A stretch of DNA of 64,000 nt from Yersinia kristensenii (GTDB lineage: Bacteria > Pseudomonadota > Gammaproteobacteria > Enterobacterales > Enterobacteriaceae). Of this stretch, positions 22,363 through 32,312 are shown piece by piece. The stretch spans positions 4,216,001-4,280,000 of the forward strand of contig NZ_UHIY01000001.1 of assembly GCF_900460525.1 (NCBI RefSeq). The letters are read 5' to 3'. Position 1 is the first letter of the stretch. Each line of letters starts with the position of its first letter. The position numbers and the translations under genes were made by a program. Below the pieces are notes generated by a model that saw nothing but the letters and a program-made list of their open reading frames with translations, was not told the origin of the DNA and did not search any database.

Positions 22363-24042
22363 CTAGTCAGCTCGGCCACGCGCCAGCCAGACTACGCGGG
22401 AAAACATTTTTTTCAGCAGCGGAGGGATAAACTCAACGCCCCGCTCTCTGGCATAGCTGGTCACTTCAATGGCTAAATCCGGCTTCGAAGTGCGATGAAT
22501 GGCTTTTTCGATCACTCTGCGTGGCTGCATTTTAGCATTTGCCGGAATACCGGAAATCCGGTGATATACCTCATCAAAACCTGAGCGATATAAAAAGTGC
22601 TCCATATCCGGGGCGGGTAAAATGGTCAAACGATCCCGCTCGTGATCGCGCCCATCATCCGCCATCGTCCGTACAGTTGCCGCATACTTTTTCCCTGCAT
22701 CATCGCCATCAGTCAGGGCATGCCATTGTATTCCCATTCTGTTGGCAAACTTCAGTAACGGACGCAGGCCGCTCTGAGCAAACTCAATCACTTTTACACC
22801 TTCCGCTTCAAAGTGATAGCCACATTGGCGAGCAAGATCATTAAGCAACCAAATTTCAGTTTCTCCCTCAACCATCAGCCAACAACGGGCAAACAAAGCG
22901 GAGGGACGATTGAAACGAATATGAAAAGCAATGCGGCGGCTATCTTCGGCACTCATACCGCGAGGGCCAATGCGGTAAGTGGCAACCCTGGACGATTCGC
23001 GCACCAATCGACAAATACTCTCTACCGGTACTAATGAAATTAACTCTCCCGAATTTGTCGTGGTGATGCGCTGGAGGGGAAGTTGGCTGAGTAATCCCCA
23101 AGCGACGGACAACATAATCGGGTGTAGACGCGTTTCCGGGTCTTCCACCAGCAGTAATGGACGGGCATGGGGATCAAGGCTCAATGGCCCTTTTGCTTGC
23201 AGTAAGGTTGAAAACATTCCTAGAAGTATCAATCGCATACTGCGGCTGTTTGGCTCAGCCACCATACGGTTAATACTATCGAGAGCGAGCCAGGCTTCGC
23301 GTTCAGGTTGCGGGCGATGAGGATTACGCAGCCCCACAGACTGCGAACCTTGTTCGGCAAAATAGTGTTCTAGCAGTTGGCGCATCGCCTCCAAGCCCTG
23401 GCGCAGTTCGGCATTCGTCAATTTCTGTGGGCGACGAACCAGTTCGCGGCTTAATTGGTCCAATTGCTGGTTCAACGCCACTTTATCCGGCTGATTTACT
23501 TTATCCGGCTGATGGTTATTTTCAGTGGCAGTGCTACGCAACCGGCGGATAAAACGCGCATCTCGCAGGCGTAATACCGGATGAATCCGAATCACCCCAC
23601 GCGCCAGCTTTTCGATATCGTGTAACTCCAGTGGACGCCCGTCTAAATCAAGGAAAGTACGCCAGGTACACACTGTGCCATCGTCAGCTAATTCACCTTC
23701 AATACGGTAATAAATACGGTGTAAATCATCGTCATTTTTTATCCATAGCGGGGCTAACTGGCGATAGCGGGGGGCGCGCCAATGGCCAATATCTTTCTCG
23801 CAAAAGGTGAAAATAATTTGTAAATGACGTTCTTTAGCATTCTCATCACCTGCCGGATGATAAAAATCCTGCGAGGTAAAATGATAAAGTTGAGGTTCGG
23901 GGGACAAAAGTAATGTAAGAGCATCTAATAAGCTGGATTTACCCCAGGCATTCTCACCGATCAGCACTGTATTATCATCAAGGTTCAATGAAATACGGTT
24001 AATACCGCGAAAACCGACAATATCTACACGCTCAAGATACAT
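22363..24042 (-). CDS. ybjD: OLD-family ATP-dependent endonuclease-like protein YbjD
   Basis: 559-residue protein with an N-terminal ABC/SMC-like ATPase and a C-terminal TOPRIM domain, the overcoming-lysogenization-defect (OLD) layout. Walker A is GENAWGKSS near residues 29-37. A Q-loop and signature region follow, and LLLVEDPETRLHP is the Walker B/D-loop. The TOPRIM part starts at WLMVEGETEIWLLNDL (~390) and continues to HALTDGDDAGKKYA. The E. coli orthologue YbjD has no settled role. It is convergent with the virK-like gene and divergent from lysO. Confidence 0.9.
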   Translation of the reverse strand: MYLERVDIVGFRGINRISLNLDDNTVLIGENAWGKSSLLDALTLLLSPEPQLYHFTSQDFYHPAGDENAKERHLQIIFTFCEKDIGHWRAPRYRQLAPLWIKNDDDLHRIYYRIEGELADDGTVCTWRTFLDLDGRPLELHDIEKLARGVIRIHPVLRLRDARFIRRLRSTATENNHQPDKVNQPDKVALNQQLDQLSRELVRRPQKLTNAELRQGLEAMRQLLEHYFAEQGSQSVGLRNPHRPQPEREAWLALDSINRMVAEPNSRSMRLILLGMFSTLLQAKGPLSLDPHARPLLLVEDPETRLHPIMLSVAWGLLSQLPLQRITTTNSGELISLVPVESICRLVRESSRVATYRIGPRGMSAEDSRRIAFHIRFNRPSALFARCWLMVEGETEIWLLNDLARQCGYHFEAEGVKVIEFAQSGLRPLLKFANRMGIQWHALTDGDDAGKKYAATVRTMADDGRDHERDRLTILPAPDMEHFLYRSGFDEVYHRISGIPANAKMQPRRVIEKAIHRTSKPDLAIEVTSYARERGVEFIPPLLKKMFSRVVWLARGRAD

Positions 24043-24157
24043 GCTACGCCTCCGGTGCGAATTTATTCATACTGATACTATCAGATTACAGAGTTAATCT
24101 ATTACTTGATTATCTGAGACAAAAAAACCTTATAGGTCAAATAATACGGAGGTGTGT

Positions 24158-24187
24158 ATGCTTTACTCTTTCCTTGATTTTAGATAG
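24158..24187 (+). CDS. Possible 9-codon leader peptide upstream of lysO
   Basis: An ATG at 24158 lies four bases after a strong GGAGGT (24148-24153) and opens a 9-codon frame reading MLYSFLDFR, then TAG. It ends 85 bp before the lysO start. A good ribosome-binding site on so short a frame suggests a leader peptide or uORF, but it contains no lysine codons and no obvious attenuator, so it may be chance. Confidence 0.25.
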   Translation: MLYSFLDFR

Positions 24188-24272
24188 TTTATTGCGCCAC
24201 AGCCCATTATTCATCTGCTCATGATACCCAAAAAGGGTGTTTCTTTAGCTGCAAAGCAGGACGGTATAACTC

Positions 24273-25172
24273 GTGTATTCAGGATTGTTGATCATTCTTT
24301 TGCCGTTAATTTTGGGTTATCTGATCCCACTCAGCCGCAAAACATTAATTCAATTGATCAACCGCTTATTAAGCTGGATGGTCTACGTTATTTTATTCTT
24401 TATGGGTATCAGCCTGGCGTTTCTGGAAAACCTGAGTGCGAATCTATTGCTTATTTTCCAATATACCGGCGTCTTTTTCCTGTGTATTTTTTGTGCCAAT
24501 TTATTGGCGCTATTTTTACTTGAGCGCAAGGCACCTTGGAAAAATACCCACCGCCAGGAAGTATTACCGTCGCGCCTGCATATGGCGCTGGAATCATTGA
24601 AATTATGCGGCGTAGTGATTGTCGGCTTCTTATTGGGATTGAGCCAATGGGAGTGGTTGCAATTTGCCGCGAAAGGCAGTGAATTGGCGCTGATCTTGTT
24701 ACTTTTCTTAGTCGGAATTCAATTGCGTAACAGTGGTATGACGCTACGCCAGATTGTATTGAACCGCCGTGGCGCTATTGTGGCCTTTGTCGTGGCATTT
24801 AGTGCATTGGCTGGCGGAATACTTGCTGCAGTATTGATGGATTTACCGATTAAGACCGGACTGGCGATGGCCTCTGGTTTTGGCTGGTATTCACTATCAG
24901 GAATTTTATTGACTGATTCATTCGGCCCAGTAATTGGGAGTGCTGCATTCTTCAATGATTTGGCGCGTGAACTGGTGGCCATCATGCTGATTCCAACGCT
25001 GGTGCGCAGCAGTCGTTCTACCGCGTTGGGCTTATGCGGCGCGACCTCAATGGACTTCACTCTGCCGGTATTGCAGCGCAGTGGTGGGCTGGAAATGGTG
25101 CCAGCAGCTATCGTACACGGTTTTTTACTGAGTTTACTCGCCCCAATATTGATTGCTTTCTTCTCTTCCTAA
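24273..25172 (+). CDS. lysO: L-lysine exporter LysO (YbjE)
   Basis: Inner-membrane exporter of lysine and toxic analogues such as thialysine. The 299-residue protein is almost entirely membrane-spanning (about eight hydrophobic segments). It carries the family block SGFGWYSLSGILLTDSFGPV and the acidic FFNDLAREL. It starts with GTG at 24273, preceded by AGGA about 12 bases upstream. Length equals the E. coli protein (299). In E. coli this gene is under ArgR control; no clear ARG box was seen here. Confidence 0.93.
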   Translation: MYSGLLIILLPLILGYLIPLSRKTLIQLINRLLSWMVYVILFFMGISLAFLENLSANLLLIFQYTGVFFLCIFCANLLALFLLERKAPWKNTHRQEVLPSRLHMALESLKLCGVVIVGFLLGLSQWEWLQFAAKGSELALILLLFLVGIQLRNSGMTLRQIVLNRRGAIVAFVVAFSALAGGILAAVLMDLPIKTGLAMASGFGWYSLSGILLTDSFGPVIGSAAFFNDLARELVAIMLIPTLVRSSRSTALGLCGATSMDFTLPVLQRSGGLEMVPAAIVHGFLLSLLAPILIAFFSS

Positions 25173-25253
25173 TCTTCTTGTGCGCAGTGAGCCACGGAGT
25201 TTACTGCGCACTCCACTACCCCATTGTGAATAAATTCTCATTCGCAGCAAAAG

Positions 25254-25267
25254 TTGCGCCAAATCAA
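25254..25267 (+). promoter_or_regulatory. Candidate FNR site upstream of hcp
   Basis: TTGCGCCAAATCAA matches 8 of the 10 conserved positions of the FNR box TTGAT-N4-ATCAA. It lies about 100 bp upstream of hcp, which FNR activates anaerobically in E. coli. Confidence 0.4.
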
Positions 25268-25328
25268 AACAAGTTAAAGTTGCATTAAAAAAGCCTTTTT
25301 AAACCTCCTGTCCGCATCTATGCTTTTA

Positions 25329-25352
25329 AACACGCATTACAAATGCAACTTT
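25329..25352 (+). promoter_or_regulatory. Candidate NsrR operator upstream of hcp
   Basis: The dyad GCATTACAAATGC (25334-25346), extended by AACTTT on the right, resembles the NsrR operator (two arms of AAGATGCATTT type around one base). A further half-site AAGTTGCATT lies at 25271-25287. NsrR represses hcp-hcr in E. coli and releases it on nitric oxide. Confidence 0.5.
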
Positions 25353-25368
25353 AAAAGGAAAAATAATT

Positions 25369-27021
25369 ATGTTCTGTGTGCAATGTGAACAAACCATCCG
25401 AACACCTGCGGCTAATGGCTGCTCCTACGCGCAAGGGATGTGCGGAAAAACCGCCGAAACCTCTGATTTACAAGACTTATTAGTCGCTGTGTTGCAAGGC
25501 CTTTCAGCTTGGGCATTAACCGCCCGCGAGCTGGGCATTATTGACCATGAGATTGACAGTTTTGCACCCAGAGCCTTTTTCTCCACACTGACCAATGTGA
25601 ACTTTGACTCAGACCGCATCGTCGGTTATGCCAAAGAAGCCATTTTATTACGCCAATCATTAGCTATTCGCTGCCGTCTCATTGACCACCAGATTGCGGT
25701 CGATCACCCGTTGGCCGAACTGCAACTGTTATCTGACGATATCCCGACCCTGCAACAACAAGCGCAGCAATTTGCTCTTAATACTGATAAAGCCGAGGTC
25801 GGTGATGATATTCATGGTCTGCGAATGTTGTGTTTATATGGCCTAAAAGGAGCAGCGGCTTATATGGAACACGCCCATGTATTGGGCCAGTTTGATGAAC
25901 AAATTTATGCGGATTATCATGCCTATATGGCTTGGTTAGGTACCCAACCGCGTGATGTCGATACCTTACTGAATAACGCCATGGGCATTGGCAAAATGAA
26001 CTTCAATGTCATGGCTATTTTGGATCACGGCGAAACTCAAGCTTACGGCGATCCGCAACCAACCGCCGTTAACGTGCGCCCGGTAGCCGGTAAAGCTATT
26101 CTGATTTCGGGGCATGATCTCAAAGACTTACAAATGTTACTGGAGCAGACTCAGGGAACCGGGGTGAATATTTATACTCACGGCGAAATGCTGCCCGCTC
26201 ACGGTTACCCAGAGTTAAAACGCTACTCACATCTGGTCGGTAACTACGGCAGTGGCTGGCAGAACCAGCAAACAGAGTTTGCTAAATTCCCCGGCCCAAT
26301 CCTGATGACATCCAACTGTATTATTGACCCGAATGTGGGGAATTACGGAGACCGCATTTGGACTCGTAGTATTGTTGGCTGGCCGGGTGTCAATCACTTG
26401 GAAGGTGAGGATTTCGCCCCCGTTATTGAACAAGCACTGGGTATGGCGGGGTTCCCATACAATGAGCTGGAACACCTGATTACTGTCGGCTTTGGTCGCC
26501 AAACCTTACTCAATGCCGCGGATACTGTCATTGATCTGGTTGCCACGAAAAAACTGCGCCATGTCTTTTTGGTCGGTGGCTGTGATGGTAGCCGCACAGA
26601 ACGTAGCTATTTCACTGATTTTGCCCGCAGTGTTCCGCAAGATTGCATCATCATGACCTTAGCTTGTGGGAAGTATCGCTTCAATAAACTGGATTTTGGG
26701 ACTTTAGAAGGGTTGCCGCGCCTGCTGGATGTCGGCCAATGCAATGATGCTTATTCTGCCATTATGCTGGCGGTTAAGTTGTCAGAAAAACTGGGTTGCA
26801 CTGTCAATGACCTGCCACTCAGCCTGGTGCTGTCATGGTTTGAGCAAAAAGCCATTGTTATTCTGCTGACTTTGTTGTCATTGGGTGTGAAGAATATTTA
26901 CACCGGCCCGACTGCGCCGGGTTTCTTGACCGACAATCTGATGGCAATCCTCTATGAGAAATTTGGTATGCGCCCAATTACCACAGTAGAACAGGATATG
27001 AACGCAATTCTGGGTCATTAA
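25369..27021 (+). CDS. hcp: Hydroxylamine reductase / hybrid-cluster protein Hcp
   Basis: Iron-sulfur protein that reduces nitric oxide (and hydroxylamine in vitro) during anaerobic nitrosative stress and takes part in protein S-nitrosylation. The 550-residue protein has the N-terminal cluster motif with Cys3, Cys6, Cys18 and Cys25 (FCVQCEQT...YAQGMCG), the class III spacing of enterics. Hybrid-cluster ligands lie in the C-terminal half, including GGCDGSR and [17 protein letters not shown] precedes the start. hcr, its electron donor, follows after 96 bp. FNR- and NsrR-like sites lie upstream. Confidence 0.97.
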   Translation: MFCVQCEQTIRTPAANGCSYAQGMCGKTAETSDLQDLLVAVLQGLSAWALTARELGIIDHEIDSFAPRAFFSTLTNVNFDSDRIVGYAKEAILLRQSLAIRCRLIDHQIAVDHPLAELQLLSDDIPTLQQQAQQFALNTDKAEVGDDIHGLRMLCLYGLKGAAAYMEHAHVLGQFDEQIYADYHAYMAWLGTQPRDVDTLLNNAMGIGKMNFNVMAILDHGETQAYGDPQPTAVNVRPVAGKAILISGHDLKDLQMLLEQTQGTGVNIYTHGEMLPAHGYPELKRYSHLVGNYGSGWQNQQTEFAKFPGPILMTSNCIIDPNVGNYGDRIWTRSIVGWPGVNHLEGEDFAPVIEQALGMAGFPYNELEHLITVGFGRQTLLNAADTVIDLVATKKLRHVFLVGGCDGSRTERSYFTDFARSVPQDCIIMTLACGKYRFNKLDFGTLEGLPRLLDVGQCNDAYSAIMLAVKLSEKLGCTVNDLPLSLVLSWFEQKAIVILLTLLSLGVKNIYTGPTAPGFLTDNLMAILYEKFGMRPITTVEQDMNAILGH

Positions 27022-27117
27022 GTTACCGCCTGATGTCCAGCCAATGCGCTTTATTACCACTGGCTGGGCATCAATCCTATTTTTGCCAGAAATGACCTGA
27101 TTTGTTGTGAGGCTCCG

Positions 27118-28140
27118 ATGACTGACTTTATCCCTACTGATTGCCCAACCGCCCTCTGCCCCAACCGCATGCAAGTTCACTCCATGGTGCAAGAAACTCC
27201 TGATGTGTGGAGCTTGCTGTTGATTAATCATGATTTTTACCCTTATTTACCGGGGCAATATGCTTTGGTCAGCATTCGTAACAGTGATGAAACCTTGCGT
27301 GCGTATACACTTTCCTCTACGCCCGGTTTAACGCCATTTATCCAACTCACCGTGCGCTGCTTAAGCGGTGGCGAAGGCTCACAATGGCTGACTCAGCAGC
27401 TCAAAAAGGGGGATTATCTGTGGCTTTCGGATGCTCAGGGCGAGTTTACCTGCGCCAATTTTGATGATGACCACTACCTGATGCTTGCCGCTGGCTGCGG
27501 TGTTACGCCCGTGATGTCAATGTGCCGCTATCTATTGGCTCAGCGCCCTAAAGCCGATATCCGCGTGATTTTTAATGTTCGTTCACCAGCAGATGTGATT
27601 TTTGCAGATGCCTGGCAACAGTTGTTACAGCGCTATCCACAGCAATTACAACTGACATTGATGGCTGAATCAGGTGCAACGGAGGGATTTATTGCCGGAC
27701 GAATTAATGCTCAGATCATGCAACAGGTCGCTCCAGATATTGCTCACCGCCGAGTAATGACTTGCGGGCCTGCGCCTTATATGGATTGGGTTGAGCAGTA
27801 TTGCCGCGAACAAGCTGTTCCGAGTCACCATTTCCAGAGAGAGCAATTCCGACCCTCTGATGAAGTTATCGATACCAGCAATGAACTGACGATGACTATC
27901 AGTCACCCACTTCGCAGTGTGAAAGTTCCCGTTGGCACTTCACTGTTATTTGCACTGGAACAACACCAAGTACCAGTGATGGCGGCTTGCCGTGCGGGGG
28001 TTTGTGGCTCGTGTAAAACCCGTATTTTGCACGGCGAATACACCACCACCAGCTCCATGACCCTGACAACCGACGAAATTGCCCAAGGTTATGTTCTGGC
28101 TTGCAGTTGCCAGTTACACGGAAATGTCCAACTGGCTTAA
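27118..28140 (+). CDS. hcr: NADH oxidoreductase Hcr
   Basis: Transfers electrons from NADH to Hcp. The 340-residue protein has an FAD-binding beta-barrel (RAYTLSSTPG, ~residues 62-71), an NAD-binding domain (LAAGCGVTPVMSMCRYLL) and a C-terminal plant-type 2Fe-2S ferredoxin domain with CRAGVCGSCKTRIL and a later Cys. AGGCTCCG precedes the start. It forms the hcp-hcr operon as in E. coli and is followed by an ERIC element. Confidence 0.95.
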   Translation: MTDFIPTDCPTALCPNRMQVHSMVQETPDVWSLLLINHDFYPYLPGQYALVSIRNSDETLRAYTLSSTPGLTPFIQLTVRCLSGGEGSQWLTQQLKKGDYLWLSDAQGEFTCANFDDDHYLMLAAGCGVTPVMSMCRYLLAQRPKADIRVIFNVRSPADVIFADAWQQLLQRYPQQLQLTLMAESGATEGFIAGRINAQIMQQVAPDIAHRRVMTCGPAPYMDWVEQYCREQAVPSHHFQREQFRPSDEVIDTSNELTMTISHPLRSVKVPVGTSLLFALEQHQVPVMAACRAGVCGSCKTRILHGEYTTTSSMTLTTDEIAQGYVLACSCQLHGNVQLA

Positions 28141-28211
28141 TAGAATTATTCTTGCTCTATTCATGTTGTTAATAGGGCAGGAATCGTCAAACGCGCCATA
28201 CTTTGACCTCA

Positions 28212-28338
28212 TATACCCTAAATAATTCGAGTTGCAGGAAGGCGGCAACTGAGCAAGTCCCTGGGAGCTTACATAAGTAAGTAACCAGGGTGAGCGAAAG
28301 CAGCCAACACACCAGCAGCTTGAAGTATGACGGGTATA
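28212..28338 (+). repeat. ERIC element (copy 2)
   Basis: Full-length 127-bp unit from TATACCC to GGGTATA, with internal GAGCTTAC and GGTGAGCGAAAGCAGC. It lies between hcr and poxB and ends about 40 bp before the poxB start, so it may be part of the poxB leader or hcr 3' end. Confidence 0.92.
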
Positions 28339-28375
28339 GAATAATGACTCGCTATTAATCCTTGAGGGAACAACT

Positions 28376-30097
28376 ATGAAGCAAACCGTGGCAACACTGG
28401 TCGCAAAAACGTTGGAGCAAGCAGGTGTTAAGCGCATTTGGGGTGTCACCGGCGACTCACTCAATGGGTTGAGTGATAGCTTACACCGCATGGGAACAAT
28501 CGAGTGGTTGGGAACTCGCCATGAAGAAGTGGCCGCTTTTGCTGCGGGCGCTGAAGCACAGCTCACCGGGCAACTCGCGGTCTGCGCAGGGTCCTGTGGC
28601 CCTGGAAACTTACATCTGATTAATGGTTTATTTGATTGCCATCGTAATCATGTTCCGGTGCTGGCAATCGCCGCGCATATTCCCTCGAGTGAAATTGGCA
28701 GCGGGTATTTTCAAGAAACCCACCCACAAGAACTGTTCCGCGAATGCAGTCATTACTGTGAATTGGTTTCGAATCCTGAACAATTGCCGCGCGTCTTAGA
28801 AATTGCCATGCGCAAAGCCATTCTTAACCGCGGTGTTTCCGTGATTGTGCTGCCGGGCGATGTCGCGCTCCAGCCCGCCCCAGAAGACGCCGCCGTGGTG
28901 TGGCAAACCCCTAAACTGCCGTTGGTTCAGCCACTAATGAGTGAGTTGAATATATTGGCTGAAACATTGAACAAAGCCAAAAATATCACGCTAATGTGCG
29001 GCAGTGGTTGCGCAGATGCCCATGATGAAGTGGTAAAATTGGCTGAAATGCTGCAAGCCCCTGTGGTACATGCCCTGCGGGGTAAAGAACATATTGAGTG
29101 GGACAATCCTTACAGTGTGGGCATGACCGGGCTGATTGGTTTCGCCTCCGGTTATCATGCCATGATGAATGCCGATACCTTGGTGCTACTAGGGACTCAA
29201 TTCCCTTACCGCGCATTTTATCCCACCCATGCAAACATCATCCAGATTGATATCAACCCCGGCAGCATCGGCGCTCACTGCCCGGTCAATATGGCGCTGG
29301 TCGGGGATATCAAAACCACCCTCGGCGCACTGTTACCGCAATTAGACGCTAAAAGTGATAATACGTTTTTGACCAAAGCGCTTGAGCACTATCGTACCAC
29401 CCGCAAAGATCTCGACGGGCTGGCAACCGCCAATGACAATCAGCCAATTCATCCACAATATCTGGCGCAACAAATCAGCCGCCATGCCACCGATGACGCC
29501 ATTTTTACCTGTGATGTTGGCACCCCAACCGTGTGGGCCGCTCGCTATCTGGAGATGAATGGAAAGCGCCGTTTGCTCGGCTCGTTTAACCACGGTTCGA
29601 TGGCCAACGCCATGCCACAAGCTATCGGCGCACAAGCAACTGATTTGAATAGGCAAGTTGTGGCATTATGCGGAGACGGCGGTTTCACCATGTTAATGGG
29701 GGATTTCCTCACTCTGGCACAACTAAAATTGCCGGTGAAGATTGTGGTGTTTAATAATAGTGTGCTGGGCTTTGTCGCGATGGAAATGAAAGCCGGTGGT
29801 TATTTGACGGATGGTACCGACCTACATAATCCAGACTTTGCCGCTATCGCCAATGCGGCGGGTATTAAAGGCATTCGGGTAGAAAAAGCCTCCGAGCTGG
29901 ATATCGCACTGGAAAGTGCTTTTGCCCACCCAGGGCCGGTCTTGCTAGATGTGGTCACTGCCAAGCAAGAGTTGTCGATGCCACCACAAATCAAGTTTGA
30001 GCAAGCTAAAGGATTCAGCCTTTATATGCTTAGAGCTATAATTAATGGCCGAGGTGATGAAGTAGTAGAATTGGCGAAAACTAACTGGCTGCGTTAA
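28376..30097 (+). CDS. poxB: Pyruvate dehydrogenase (ubiquinone), PoxB
   Basis: Peripheral membrane flavoenzyme that decarboxylates pyruvate to acetate and CO2 and passes electrons to ubiquinone, mainly in stationary phase. The 573-residue protein has the TPP-enzyme layout: N-terminal PYR domain with catalytic Glu in [13 protein letters not shown] (~50), a central FAD domain, and a C-terminal PP domain with the Mg-TPP motif [17 protein letters not shown]. The C-terminal segment is the lipid-activation region in E. coli PoxB. TGAGGGAAC precedes the start. Confidence 0.96.
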   Translation: MKQTVATLVAKTLEQAGVKRIWGVTGDSLNGLSDSLHRMGTIEWLGTRHEEVAAFAAGAEAQLTGQLAVCAGSCGPGNLHLINGLFDCHRNHVPVLAIAAHIPSSEIGSGYFQETHPQELFRECSHYCELVSNPEQLPRVLEIAMRKAILNRGVSVIVLPGDVALQPAPEDAAVVWQTPKLPLVQPLMSELNILAETLNKAKNITLMCGSGCADAHDEVVKLAEMLQAPVVHALRGKEHIEWDNPYSVGMTGLIGFASGYHAMMNADTLVLLGTQFPYRAFYPTHANIIQIDINPGSIGAHCPVNMALVGDIKTTLGALLPQLDAKSDNTFLTKALEHYRTTRKDLDGLATANDNQPIHPQYLAQQISRHATDDAIFTCDVGTPTVWAARYLEMNGKRRLLGSFNHGSMANAMPQAIGAQATDLNRQVVALCGDGGFTMLMGDFLTLAQLKLPVKIVVFNNSVLGFVAMEMKAGGYLTDGTDLHNPDFAAIANAAGIKGIRVEKASELDIALESAFAHPGPVLLDVVTAKQELSMPPQIKFEQAKGFSLYMLRAIINGRGDEVVELAKTNWLR

Positions 30098-30140
30098 TAA
30101 CATACTGTTCATTCTGCCAAAAAACCTCAATCCCCTACTC

Positions 30141-30167
30141 CAGAGACCGGTTTTGTACCGGTCTCTG
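30141..30167 (+). terminator. Hairpin after poxB
   Basis: Perfect 11-bp stem CAGAGACCGGT / ACCGGTCTCTG around a five-base loop, 44 bp past poxB. A T-rich stretch comes only later, so termination is likely but not certain. Confidence 0.6.
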
Positions 30168-30327
30168 AGGCCAATAATTCTTGTGTTTTTCCCATCCACT
30201 TAACAGTTTTTACATCATATACAGATAAAAATTAAGCAAGTGCATGGGACTGTTTTATTTAAATCCTCATTCATAATGTACGGCGTAAATTTATAATAAA
30301 ATCGAATTTGTATTGGGGATAAATGAA

Positions 30328-31215
30328 ATGACAAAAAATACTATGTCAGATTTCTCACCCTCGGCTGAGCTAATCTGCATACTCAGAGCAAAATCTTATG
30401 GTGAAAAAAGAGAAGGATACAAAACAGATGATTATATCTCGCTATTAATTTCACACTCTTTAACCTCATTCTTTTCCATGACACAAAAATCATTTTTGAT
30501 GCCAGGCAATATTCTCTCACCGCAGATACCTGCGGGCAGCTATGAATTTTTAATTAGCCGAATAAAATACATTGATGAATTCTTTCAATTACGTGCCAGT
30601 GAATTCTCCAACATTTTTATTCTGGGGGCCGGTTTTGACTCCAGGGCTATTCGCTTTCAGAATCAACTACAGCAAAGCCGGGTTTATGAGCTTGACCACC
30701 CAGTATCCCAGAGCAATAAAAAAGAAAAACTACAAGAACTTAGTATCCCAACCCCACAAAACTTACATTATATTCCCATTGATTTTAATCAACAGGATTT
30801 GACCGATATCTTACAAAATTTACCCGTCAAAAAAGGAGAAAAAAACCTATTTATACTGGAGGGGCTAATTATGTATCTCTCGTCCAACACGGTAGACCGT
30901 ATCTTTTCAGCCATCGGCACTTATGCTCCTACTGGCAGTGAAATCATTTTCGATTATGTCTATTCCGATGTCCTCGCCGGCGAGAACACATCATATGGTT
31001 CGATAGAGGTTTTCGAAGGATTAAAAAATATCGGTGAGCACTGGGTTTTTGGCATCGAAAAAGGGAGCTTGCCGACATTTCTCAATAAATACCATATAAA
31101 GCTGTATGACGAAGCAGATGCCAACATTCTGGAGCAGCGTTTTTTCACTAATAAACAAGGGAAATCACTCGGGAAACTGAATAAAGCACTGGCCATTGCG
31201 CATGGAATTAAATGA
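30328..31215 (+). CDS. Class I SAM-dependent methyltransferase (leucine carboxyl methyltransferase-like)
   Basis: 295-residue protein starting at the ATG at 30328, nine bases after TTGGGGAT. Motif I FILGAGFDSRA (~94-104), the acidic loop YELDHP and the post-I motif FILEGLIMYLS place it in the PF04072 family of O-methyltransferases (TcmP/PpmA type), which methylate carboxyl or hydroxyl groups of small molecules. Substrate is unknown. The gene is clearly more AT-rich than its neighbours and stands between poxB and ltaE where E. coli has no such gene, so it may be acquired. It is transcribed alone. Confidence 0.75.
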   Translation: MTKNTMSDFSPSAELICILRAKSYGEKREGYKTDDYISLLISHSLTSFFSMTQKSFLMPGNILSPQIPAGSYEFLISRIKYIDEFFQLRASEFSNIFILGAGFDSRAIRFQNQLQQSRVYELDHPVSQSNKKEKLQELSIPTPQNLHYIPIDFNQQDLTDILQNLPVKKGEKNLFILEGLIMYLSSNTVDRIFSAIGTYAPTGSEIIFDYVYSDVLAGENTSYGSIEVFEGLKNIGEHWVFGIEKGSLPTFLNKYHIKLYDEADANILEQRFFTNKQGKSLGKLNKALAIAHGIK

Positions 31216-31292
31216 ATAATATATTCTTGGGCTTTTTTGTTTCACTATTCTCGCTATGATAAAGCCACTCTTTTCCAACCTGCGAGAAAATT

Positions 31293-32312
31293 ATGCTGAT
31301 CGATTTACGCAGTGACACAGTCACACAACCTGATGTCGCGATGCGCAATGCCATGGCCAATGCCGAAGTCGGTGATGATGTGTACGGCGATGACCCGACG
31401 GTGAATGCTTTAGAGGCTTTGGCCGCCAGGTTATCCGGCAAAGAAGCCGCATTATTTCTGCCGACGGGCACACAAGCGAATCTGGTCGCACTGTTAACTC
31501 ACTGTCAGCGCGGCGAAGAGTATATCGTCGGCCAAAAAGCGCATAATTATCTGTATGAAGCCGGTGGTGCCGCAGTGCTTGGCAGTATCCAGCCACAACC
31601 TATTGATGCAAATGATGACGGTACTTTGCCTCTGGATAAAGTCTTGGCGGCTATCAAGCCCGATGATATTCATTTTGCCCAAACCCGGCTGTTGAGTCTG
31701 GAAAATACCCACAGCGGCAAAGTCTTGCCACTGAGTTACTTGCAGCAAGCATGGGCATTGACCCGCGAGAAAAAACTGGCGTTACATATTGATGGTGCTC
31801 GTATTTTTAATGCTGCTGTAGCGCTGAATGTCCCCCTGAGTGACATTACCCAATATTGCGATACCCTGACAATTTGTCTATCAAAAGGGTTGGGAACCCC
31901 AGTTGGCTCGCTATTATGTGGCAGTGCAGAATACATTAAACGCGCACGCCGTTGGCGTAAAATGACCGGCGGTGGTATGCGCCAGGCGGGAATTTTGGCG
32001 GCGGCGGGGCTGTATGCACTAGAGCACAATGTCGCCCGGTTAAAAGATGACCACGATAATGCCCTCTGGCTGGAGCAACAACTGCGCTCATTAGGTGTGC
32101 AGATAGTGGCTCCGGGGGCGCAAACGAATGTGCTGTATATTCAGCAATCTGTCGAGGCCGCCGCTAAACTTGGCCCTTGGATGCGCGAGCATGGCGTATT
32201 AATCAGTGCTGGGCCAATCACCAGAATGATTACTCACCTTAATATCAGCCGCAGTGACCTGGAAAAAGTGGTGGCGTTATGGCGCGAGTTTTTAACCGAG
32301 CAGCGCTCATGA
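31293..32312 (+). CDS. ltaE: Low-specificity L-threonine aldolase
   Basis: PLP enzyme that splits L-threonine and L-allo-threonine to glycine and acetaldehyde. The 339-residue protein begins [13 protein letters not shown], the family N-terminus. It has the PLP-binding Lys near residue 197 in [15 protein letters not shown] and the substrate-site [14 protein letters not shown]. Its stop overlaps the ybjT start (ATGA), so the two are translationally coupled as in E. coli. Confidence 0.95.
   Translation: MLIDLRSDTVTQPDVAMRNAMANAEVGDDVYGDDPTVNALEALAARLSGKEAALFLPTGTQANLVALLTHCQRGEEYIVGQKAHNYLYEAGGAAVLGSIQPQPIDANDDGTLPLDKVLAAIKPDDIHFAQTRLLSLENTHSGKVLPLSYLQQAWALTREKKLALHIDGARIFNAAVALNVPLSDITQYCDTLTICLSKGLGTPVGSLLCGSAEYIKRARRWRKMTGGGMRQAGILAAAGLYALEHNVARLKDDHDNALWLEQQLRSLGVQIVAPGAQTNVLYIQQSVEAAAKLGPWMREHGVLISAGPITRMITHLNISRSDLEKVVALWREFLTEQRS

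Noticed and set aside
24060..24090. ARG-box-like GAATTTATTC before lysO
   Set aside because: Spacing between the half sites is two bases instead of four, so it does not fit the ArgR palindrome.
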